A stretch of 64,000 nt of DNA from Prevotella sp. Its GTDB lineage: Bacteria > Bacteroidota > Bacteroidia > Bacteroidales > Bacteroidaceae. This document shows, one piece after another, positions 33,075 to 40,430 of this stretch. Positions within the stretch are counted from its first letter, which is position 1. Each line of letters begins with the position of its first letter. Under the pieces are notes generated by a model. The model saw only the letters and a program-made list of their open reading frames with translations, was not told the origin of the DNA and searched no databases. Made by a program: the position numbers and the translations under genes. The DNA lies in NCBI GenBank assembly GCA_016285055.1, contig JAEEPZ010000008.1, positions 1 to 64,000 on the forward strand, in the 5' to 3' direction.

Positions 33075-33297
33075 GTTTAGAGTTTAGAGTTTAGAGTTTG
33101 CTGCCGCCATTCCATGCGTGGCAGCAAACTCTAACTTGTTTTGTTCACGGCATGACACCAGACGGGAAAAGCAAAGGCCTGTACACTTCTCGCCGGCTTT
33201 CCGCGTGAACAAGTGCAGTGATGCCGTCAATACAGGAACGTAAGAAAAAGACATGAATCATCCAAGCTAAACTCTAAACTTTTAACTCTAAACTGAG
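33075..33297. repeat. Heptamer element in the fabF-rnc gap
   Basis: GTTTAGA heptamers, a 15-bp inverted repeat TTAGAGTTTGCTGCC (33091-33105) / GGCAGCAAACTCTAA (33120-33134), then a ~110-bp segment with further self-complementarity (TTGTTCACG near 33138 against CGTGAACAA near 33205). It closes with CTAAACT heptamers to 33296. The centre shares GTTTGCTGCCGCC with the copy inside the U32 gene. Confidence 0.85.
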
Positions 33298-33301
33298 AAA
33301 T

Positions 33302-34399
33302 ATGACACTAACCGATTTCATAGAGCGCCTGCGCCTGCCTTTCCAGGACGACAAGGAGTTGCGCCTGTCGTTGAGGCAGATCATGGGTTTCTATCCGCAC
33401 AACATAGAACACTACAAAATAGCCCTGACGCACAAAAGCAGCGGCCAGCGCAACGACAAAGGCAAGCCCCTGAATAACGAGCGGCTGGAGTTCCTCGGCG
33501 ATGCCATGCTCGACGCCGTCGTGGGGCATATTGTCTTTGAGCGTTTCAAAGGCAAGCGCGAAGGTTTCCTCACCAACACCCGCTCGAAGCTCGTCAGTCG
33601 CGAATCGCTGGGCAAGCTGGCACACGAGATGGGGCTCGACGAGCTCATACAGAGCAAGGGCCAGCAGCAGCGGGCACACAACAGTTACATGGCCGGCAAC
33701 GCCTTCGAGGCACTCGTCGGAGCCATCTACCTCGACTTGGGCTACGATGCCGTGCGCCGTTTCATGGAGCAGCGCATCCTGAAGCAGATGGTGAACATCG
33801 ACACGGTGGCCTACAAGGAGGTAAACTTCAAGTCGAAGCTGTTGGAGTGGACGCAGAAGAACCGCGTCCGCATGGAATACCGTATGCTGAAGCAGACAAC
33901 CGACGACAAAGGCTCTCCCATCTTCGGTTTCCAGGTCTTCATTGAGGGCGTGGAAGGCGGCAAGGCTCAGGGCTACTCTAAGAAAGAGGCGCAGCAGCTG
34001 TCGTCGAAAGAGACGCTGGAGCGCCTGCGCCGCGAGCCGCAGTTCATCGACAGCATCTTCGCAGCGAAGTCTGAGCGCACGAAGATGGAAGAGGAGCCCA
34101 CCACGGCCGCTCCTAACATCGACGATTTCTCTGAAGCCCCGGTAGTGGCAGAAAGTCCCAAAGTCTCGAAGGCTCCAAAAGACTCTGTTGCCTCAAAAGA
34201 CCCTGTTGCCTCAAAAGGCTCAGCTGCTTCAAAAGGCTCAGCTGCTTCAGTTGCTCCTAAAGTCGTGGAAGCCCCGGAAGCTGCAGCTGCCGATGATGGC
34301 GACGAGTTTGACCTCTCTGACATCACGCACAATCCTGCGGAGCTGTCAAAGGAGGAAATCATTGCCGCCGCAGAAGCCGCTGCCTTCGCTGAACAATAA
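33302..34399 (+). CDS. rnc: Ribonuclease III with a low-complexity C-terminal tail
   Basis: 365 residues, about 120-130 longer than typical. Cleaves double-stranded RNA in rRNA maturation and mRNA decay. Catalytic motif NNERLEFLGDAMLDAVVG, then a dsRNA-binding domain (~175-245, ending in KKEAQQLSSKETLERLRRE). The tail from ~residue 260 is acidic and alanine/serine-rich. It contains SVASKDPVASKGSAASKGSAAS from imperfect 15-18-bp repeats and ends LSKEEIIAAAEAAAFAEQ. The catalytic core is intact. The tail may mediate partner binding or may simply tolerate repeat growth. Confidence 0.94.
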   Translation: MTLTDFIERLRLPFQDDKELRLSLRQIMGFYPHNIEHYKIALTHKSSGQRNDKGKPLNNERLEFLGDAMLDAVVGHIVFERFKGKREGFLTNTRSKLVSRESLGKLAHEMGLDELIQSKGQQQRAHNSYMAGNAFEALVGAIYLDLGYDAVRRFMEQRILKQMVNIDTVAYKEVNFKSKLLEWTQKNRVRMEYRMLKQTTDDKGSPIFGFQVFIEGVEGGKAQGYSKKEAQQLSSKETLERLRREPQFIDSIFAAKSERTKMEEEPTTAAPNIDDFSEAPVVAESPKVSKAPKDSVASKDPVASKGSAASKGSAASVAPKVVEAPEAAAADDGDEFDLSDITHNPAELSKEEIIAAAEAAAFAEQ

Positions 34400-34459
34400 T
34401 ACTAACCAAGCCGTGCGCATGGCGGTTCTACCGTCTGCAGCATCTCTCCCCAACCTTAT

Positions 34460-34485
34460 ACCTGGCGGCAATCCCGCCAGGTTTT
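34460..34485 (+). terminator. Terminator after rnc
   Basis: The perfect stem ACCTGGCGG (34460-34468) / CCGCCAGGT (34474-34482) has a 5-nt loop and is followed by TTTT. Confidence 0.75.
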
Positions 34486-34508
34486 CCAAAAACAACTACT
34501 GAGAAAAC

Positions 34509-37364
34509 TTGAGACACTATCAGCTAACCCTCCTCTCACTCTTCATCGCTCTCGCCACGCTGGCCGACGACAGGCGTGACTGGGAGAATGTTGCTGTGTT
34601 ACATGTCAACCGTGAACCGGCACGTGCCTACTTCATCCCTTACGGCGAGACCCCCGGCGACCGTACGCTCTTGCTCAATGGCGACTGGAAGTTCCGCTGG
34701 ACGAAGACACCCGAGGAACGCATATCGTCGTTTTACCGCACTGACTTCGACGCCTCATCGTGGGACACCTTCACCGTTCCTGCCAACTGGGAGGTGAACG
34801 GCTACGGCACGCCCATCTACGTCTCTGCCGGCTATCCCTTTAAGATTGACCCGCCCTATGTCACCCGTGAGCCGAAAAAAGATTGGACCACCTATGAGGA
34901 GCGCAATCCTACGGGCCAATACCGCCGCACTTTCACCCTGCCCGATGACTGGGGGTGCAGTCCGGTATGTCGTGATACCATCGCAACAAACAAAAACAAC
35001 GGCCAGACATTCCTCCGCTTCGAGGGGGTGATGTCGGCCTTCTACGTCTGGCTCAACGGCCACTATGTCGGCTATTCGCAAGGCTCGATGGAACCCTCAG
35101 AGTTCAACGTCACTCCTTATATTCAGAAAGGTGAGAACCAGATAGCCGTTGAGGTGTACAAATACAGCGACGGCTCCTACCTCGAAGACCAGGACTTCTG
35201 GCGCTTCGGGGGCATCCACCGCGACATTCTCCTCTACTATACGCCCGACATCCGACTGCGCGACATCGCCGTCAGAACCATCCCCGATGCCGGAGCGGCC
35301 CTTAACACTGCCCACGAGGGGCAAGGCCAAGGGTGGGAGCTGTGTCTCAATCCATCCTTCTCCGTCTACAACGGCGAGACGGGCGAGGGCTACCGCCTTG
35401 TCGCCACACTCTATGACGGCGACAGCCCTGTCTGCAGCAGTGATGTTGCGGCCAGCGAAGTCCTCGACCTTGACCATAAAGCGGCCCGCATGAACGAGTG
35501 GTTCCCGCAGCGCGGCCACCGTAAGTTCGAGCGCATGGCGCTACACGTCGACCATCCACGCCTTTGGAGCGTCGACCATCCCAACCTCTACGTCCTCCGT
35601 CTCCAGTTGCAAGACCAGGACGGCACCGTCATCGAGCAAGTCCATCAGCGCGTCGGTTTCCGCGACATTCGCATCCGTGGCGGCCAGCTGCTCATCAATG
35701 GTGAGCCCATCAAGATTCGTGGTGTCAACCGCCATGAGCATGACCCTCACCGTGGCCGCGTCATGACGGAGGAGCTGATGCTGAAAGACCTGCAGCTGAT
35801 GAAGGAAGCCCACATCAACGCCGTGCGCCTCGCCCACTATCCCAACTGTCCACGCTGGTACGAACTGTGCGATTCCATAGGCATGTATGTCATGGACGAG
35901 GCCGACTGCGAGACCCACGGCCTGCGCGGCACGCTGGCCTCAACGCCGGAGTGGGCCGATGCCTTCCTTGACCGCGCCATCCGCATGGCCGAGCGCGACA
36001 AAAACCATCCCTGCATCATCTTCTGGAGCCTTGGCAACGAGAGTGGCTACGGCCCCAACCACGCTGCCATGTCGGCTTGGCTCCATGAGTTCGACCCCAC
36101 GCGCCCTGTCCACTATGAAGGCGCACAGGGAGAGATGCCCAACGGTAGCGACCCTTCCACAGTCGATGTCATCTCCCGCTTCTATCCCCGCGTCATGCAG
36201 GAATACCTCAACCCCGGTATTCCCGAAGGCAGCGACCAGGAGCGGGCCGAGAACGCCCGTTGGGAGCGCCTCTTGGAGATTGCCGGGCGCGAAGGCGACT
36301 GGTGTACTTGGGTTGGCTCCGATGGCGGGCCGCGCCCCGTGCTCACCAGCGAGTATGCCCACGCCATGGGCAACGCCATGGGCAACTTCCAGGAGTATTG
36401 GGACGAAATCAACAGCCACCCGCGTATGCTGGGAGGCTTCATCTGGGACTGGGTAGACCAAGGCATCATCCGCGACGGCAAGGTGCTCTATGGCGGCGAC
36501 TTTGGCGACAAGCCTAACCTCAAGGCTTTCTGCCTGAACGGCATCGTGATGTGCGACCGCACTCTCACACCCAAATACTATGAGGTGCAGACGGTCTATG
36601 GAGGTGAGCAGACAGAGGCACGAAGTGAGAGTAAGGACAGGCCGCAGCCGTCCAAGAAGCAAGCGCTCACCCCTCACCTCTCTCTTCTCGCCTCTGCCAT
36701 ACGCCCGCAGGTCTTCCGTGCTCCCACCGACAACGACCGCAGCTTCGGCAACTGGCTGGCAAAGGACTGGCAGCGCTGCGGCCTCGACACGCTGACCATC
36801 CCCATGACGATGGAGCAGGACGGCAACGAGCTCACCTTTTCTTTCACCATACCCGACGGTCTGCCTGAGCTGCCGCGCCTCGGCATTGTCATTGAACTGC
36901 CACGCGAATACGAGCAGCTGACATGGTACGGCCGTGGCCCGTGGGACAACTATCCTGACCGCAAGGCTTCCTGTCCCATCGCCCTGTGGAAGAGCACCGT
37001 CAGCGAGCAGTACGTCCATTATCCGCGTCCGCAGGACAGTGGCAATCACGAAGACTGCACGCTCGTAGAACTGAAGACGAAGAAAGGCAAGAAGCTCCGC
37101 ATCGAGGCTGTCGACAGCGCTTTCTCCTTCTCCGCGCTCCCCTTCTCCGCCCAGTACATCGCCAGCAAGACTCACGACTACGAACTGGAAGATCAAGGCA
37201 AGACCTATCTCAGCATCGACTGTGCCGTCATGGGCCTTGGCAACAGCAGCTGCGGCCCCGGCGTGCTGAAGAAATACAGCATCGACAAAAGTAAGCAGCA
37301 CCAGTTGCGTATCAGAATCTATTCCAATACACGTTCATCCATCAACACAACCGTTAACCCATAG
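34509..37364 (+). CDS. GH2 beta-galactosidase-like enzyme lacking part of domains 4/5
   Basis: 951 residues. The only usable start is TTG at 34509: an in-frame TGA lies at 34500 and the next Met is far inside the protein. This gives signal peptide LRHYQLTLLSLFIALATLA. Jelly roll, Ig-like and TIM-barrel domains follow. The acid/base is E511 in SLGNESGYGPNH and the nucleophile E615 in TSEYAHAMGN. After the barrel (CDRTLTPKYYEVQ) only ~40 residues lead to FRAPTDNDRSFGNWL, against ~160 in E. coli LacZ. The stretch to LPELPRLGIVIEL is also short. The joining linker is repeat-like. The active site is complete, but stability or specificity may differ. The next GH2 gene starts 3 bp downstream. Confidence 0.88.
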   Translation: MRHYQLTLLSLFIALATLADDRRDWENVAVLHVNREPARAYFIPYGETPGDRTLLLNGDWKFRWTKTPEERISSFYRTDFDASSWDTFTVPANWEVNGYGTPIYVSAGYPFKIDPPYVTREPKKDWTTYEERNPTGQYRRTFTLPDDWGCSPVCRDTIATNKNNGQTFLRFEGVMSAFYVWLNGHYVGYSQGSMEPSEFNVTPYIQKGENQIAVEVYKYSDGSYLEDQDFWRFGGIHRDILLYYTPDIRLRDIAVRTIPDAGAALNTAHEGQGQGWELCLNPSFSVYNGETGEGYRLVATLYDGDSPVCSSDVAASEVLDLDHKAARMNEWFPQRGHRKFERMALHVDHPRLWSVDHPNLYVLRLQLQDQDGTVIEQVHQRVGFRDIRIRGGQLLINGEPIKIRGVNRHEHDPHRGRVMTEELMLKDLQLMKEAHINAVRLAHYPNCPRWYELCDSIGMYVMDEADCETHGLRGTLASTPEWADAFLDRAIRMAERDKNHPCIIFWSLGNESGYGPNHAAMSAWLHEFDPTRPVHYEGAQGEMPNGSDPSTVDVISRFYPRVMQEYLNPGIPEGSDQERAENARWERLLEIAGREGDWCTWVGSDGGPRPVLTSEYAHAMGNAMGNFQEYWDEINSHPRMLGGFIWDWVDQGIIRDGKVLYGGDFGDKPNLKAFCLNGIVMCDRTLTPKYYEVQTVYGGEQTEARSESKDRPQPSKKQALTPHLSLLASAIRPQVFRAPTDNDRSFGNWLAKDWQRCGLDTLTIPMTMEQDGNELTFSFTIPDGLPELPRLGIVIELPREYEQLTWYGRGPWDNYPDRKASCPIALWKSTVSEQYVHYPRPQDSGNHEDCTLVELKTKKGKKLRIEAVDSAFSFSALPFSAQYIASKTHDYELEDQGKTYLSIDCAVMGLGNSSCGPGVLKKYSIDKSKQHQLRIRIYSNTRSSINTTVNP

Positions 37365-37367
37365 CTC

Positions 37368-40307
37368 ATGAGACGCCTCCTCTTCTTACTTCTTACTTCT
37401 TACTTCTTACTTAACAACATAGCGGCGCAGGAGACCCAGCGTCTCTACCTCAGCGGCACGGGCTGCGACGACTTGGTGGAGTGGGACTTCAAATGTACTG
37501 ATGGCCGGCAAAGCGGCGAGTGGACAAAGATTGGCGTGCCCTCGTGCTGGGAGCTGCAGGGCTTTGGCACCTATCAGTACGGGATGCGCTTCTACGGCAA
37601 GGCTACGCCTGAGGGCATCGCCGATGAGAAAGGTCTCTACAAGACCGAGTTCACGCTGCCGCAGGAGTGGCAGGGACGGCAGATTCTGCTCGTCTTCGAG
37701 GCGGTCTTCACCGATGCCAACGTCACCATCAACGGGCGCAAGGCGGGCAAGGGCCTCTATCAGGGCGGCTTTACGAGGCACACCATCGACGTGAGCGACC
37801 GTGTGTTCTTCGGCACAAAGAAGAACCTCCTGGAGGTGGAGGTCTCAAAAGAGAGCGCCAACCCGCAGGTGAACATGGCCGAGCGGCGTGCCGACTACTG
37901 GAACTTCGGCGGCATCTGGCGCCCTGTGTTCATCGTCAGCAAACCCATGCAGAACATCAGCCGCGTAGCCATCGACGCGAAGGCCGACGGCCGCTTTCAG
38001 GCCGACGTGTTCCTCAGCCGAGCCCTCCCTTCCTGTCAGCTGTGTGTCGACATTGTCGATGCCAACGGGAAAAAGGCCACCAGCCCCGCCGTCACCGTAG
38101 CCAGCGACCAGGCCCGCCTCGACTTCACGGTGAAGACCCCGAAGCTCTGGACGGCCGAGACACCCAACCTCTACACCGCCGTCTTCACACTGAAGGACGC
38201 GCAGGGCAAGACGCTCCACGTGGAGCGCCAGAAGTTCGGCTTTCGCACCATCGAATACCGCCACTCTTACAACGGTGATGACGGCGACGGCGTCTTCATC
38301 AACGGCCAGAAGGTGATTATGAAGGGCGTCAACCGCCACTCGTTCCGCCCCGAGACTGGCCGCGCGCTGTCGAAAGCGAAGAACGTCGAGGATGTCAAGC
38401 TGATAAAGGGCATGAACATGAACGCCGTGCGCCTCTCTCACTACCCCGCCGACCCGGAGTTCCTTGACGCCTGCGACTCCCTCGGCCTCTATGTGGAGTG
38501 CGAGCTGCCGGGCTGGCACAATGCCCACGAGACCATCGTTGGCACGCAGATAGCCGAGGAGATGGTGACGCGCGACGTCAACCACCCCAGCATCATCTTC
38601 TGGAGCAACGGCAATGAGGGCGGCTTCAACTACGAGTTAGAATCCGTCTTCACAAAGTTAGACCCGCAGCAGCGCGTCGTCCTCTACCCCTGGGCCAACC
38701 GCAACGGCTTCGAGACGAAGCACTATCGCTCATGGGGCGAGACGGCGGAATACATGCGCCAGAAGGAGATCTTCATGCCCACCGAGTTCCTCCACGGCCT
38801 CTACGACGGTGGCCACGGCGCCGGCCTTAAGGACTACTGGCAGCTGATGATGAACAACGAGCGCTGCGCTGGTGGCTTCCTCTGGGACCTGATGGACCAG
38901 GCCGTGCTGCGTACCGACCAGAACGGCATCCTGGATCCCGTGGGCAACTTCGGCGCTGACGGCATCGTAGGCCCGCACATGGAGAAGGAAGGTTCGTTCT
39001 ACACCATCAAGGAGATATGGAGCCCCGTGCAACTGCGCTATGGCGTGCCCCCCAATGCCGAGGATGGCGAGAGCATCGTCGAAGTGCGCAATGCCTATGA
39101 CTTTACCAATCTGAAGGACTGCCGATTCACGGGCAGGCTACTGGCTATGCCCAAATACGGCGAAACGAGCCTTCGCACCTTAAAGGAATTCAACATACCC
39201 GCTCCGTCTCTTGGCCCCGGCCAGCACTCATGGCTTTGGGATTTAAAAGCCAAAGACGAGGAGGTACTCAGCATCACCGCCACCGACCCGAACGGCGAAG
39301 AAATATTCACCTGGGTATGGCCGGTTATCAAGAAGGAAGATAAGGCCACAGAGCAGCCTGCCCATCAGCCAGAATGGCAGCTTAGCTCGCAGGAGACCGA
39401 CAGCGAGCTGACCGTCACCGCAGGCCCCGCCACCTATACCTTCTCCAAAAAGACTGGCCATCTGCTACGAGTGCAGACCTCCGGCCACACCTACTCCCTG
39501 GCCAATGGTCCCCGCTTCGTGGCCGCCAAGCGCAGTGACCGCTCACAGGACGGTTTCTACAACCACGACGACAAGCAGGCTTTTCAGAAGAAAACGCTCT
39601 ACACCGAATACGAAGACCAAGGCACCTTCCAACGCTTCTCCATGAGCAAAAACACACTGACCGCCTACTACGACCACGGCTCCATGGGCCACGCCATCTG
39701 GCGGTTCCATAACGACGGAAGCGTCAACCTGCAAGTCACGGCTACCTTCAACGGCGTCGTTGACCTGATGGGCATCTGCTTCGACTATCCCGAGGGAAAG
39801 GTGAAGAGCAAACGATGGGTGGGCAGCGGCCCTTACCGGGTGTGGCAGAACCGCATGGAAGGCCCACAGTATGGCTACCATGAGACGGCCTACAACGACC
39901 CTATCCCCGGTGAATCATGGCAATACCCTGAATTCAAAGGCTACTTTGCCAACGTCGACTGGATGCAGGTTGAGACCACCGAGGGTCACATAGGCATTGA
40001 GCCGGAAAAGACCTTTGAGAACCCCGGAGTGAACGGATACGATACCGAAATGGACTGGATGCACTTCGAGACCATAGAACAATTCGGCAACGAGCCACGC
40101 CTCACCTTGCCCTTTATCGGCATCTACACCCCGCGCGATGGCCGCGACCATCTGCTCTACGACCTGCCGCAGACGGGCCTCGCGCTGCTCAGCGTCATCC
40201 CCGCCGTGCGCAACAAGGTGAACACCACCGACCTCAACGGCCCCTCGGCTCAACCCCATTTCGTGCAGGGTCCCCACATCTACGAGGCATGGCTCCGATT
40301 CGAATAG
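37368..40307 (+). CDS. GH2 family glycoside hydrolase
   Basis: 979 residues. The signal peptide LLFLLLTSYFLLNNIAAQ is encoded by TTACTTC heptamers (37384-37413). Sugar-binding jelly roll (CTDGRQSGEWTKIGVPSCWELQGFGTYQYG), Ig-like domain, TIM barrel with acid/base E417 in SNGNEGGFN and nucleophile E473 in MPTEFLHGLYDGGHG, then C-terminal beta domains. The divergent active-site surroundings, compared with the preceding enzyme, suggest another substrate such as a beta-galactoside, beta-glucuronide or arabinopyranoside. It is translationally close to both neighbours. Confidence 0.9.
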   Translation: MRRLLFLLLTSYFLLNNIAAQETQRLYLSGTGCDDLVEWDFKCTDGRQSGEWTKIGVPSCWELQGFGTYQYGMRFYGKATPEGIADEKGLYKTEFTLPQEWQGRQILLVFEAVFTDANVTINGRKAGKGLYQGGFTRHTIDVSDRVFFGTKKNLLEVEVSKESANPQVNMAERRADYWNFGGIWRPVFIVSKPMQNISRVAIDAKADGRFQADVFLSRALPSCQLCVDIVDANGKKATSPAVTVASDQARLDFTVKTPKLWTAETPNLYTAVFTLKDAQGKTLHVERQKFGFRTIEYRHSYNGDDGDGVFINGQKVIMKGVNRHSFRPETGRALSKAKNVEDVKLIKGMNMNAVRLSHYPADPEFLDACDSLGLYVECELPGWHNAHETIVGTQIAEEMVTRDVNHPSIIFWSNGNEGGFNYELESVFTKLDPQQRVVLYPWANRNGFETKHYRSWGETAEYMRQKEIFMPTEFLHGLYDGGHGAGLKDYWQLMMNNERCAGGFLWDLMDQAVLRTDQNGILDPVGNFGADGIVGPHMEKEGSFYTIKEIWSPVQLRYGVPPNAEDGESIVEVRNAYDFTNLKDCRFTGRLLAMPKYGETSLRTLKEFNIPAPSLGPGQHSWLWDLKAKDEEVLSITATDPNGEEIFTWVWPVIKKEDKATEQPAHQPEWQLSSQETDSELTVTAGPATYTFSKKTGHLLRVQTSGHTYSLANGPRFVAAKRSDRSQDGFYNHDDKQAFQKKTLYTEYEDQGTFQRFSMSKNTLTAYYDHGSMGHAIWRFHNDGSVNLQVTATFNGVVDLMGICFDYPEGKVKSKRWVGSGPYRVWQNRMEGPQYGYHETAYNDPIPGESWQYPEFKGYFANVDWMQVETTEGHIGIEPEKTFENPGVNGYDTEMDWMHFETIEQFGNEPRLTLPFIGIYTPRDGRDHLLYDLPQTGLALLSVIPAVRNKVNTTDLNGPSAQPHFVQGPHIYEAWLRFE

Positions 40308-40364
40308 CACACCATCAATATGACCGTGTAGAAACACACCAAAAAAGCCTAAAAACAGATGGAA

Positions 40365-40430
40365 AAAAATCTAGGCTACTTTTGAAAAAATCTAGGCTAC
40401 TTTTGAAAAAATCTAAGCTACTTTTGAAAA
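40365..40430 (+). repeat. Three 21-bp direct repeats, each with a -7-like box
   Basis: The unit AAATCTAGGCTACTTTTGAAA occurs three times in tandem (the third has AAG for AGG). Each contains TACTTTTG, a perfect TAnnTTTG, and an in-frame TTG. They sit immediately before and overlapping the GH106 start. Confidence 0.85.
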
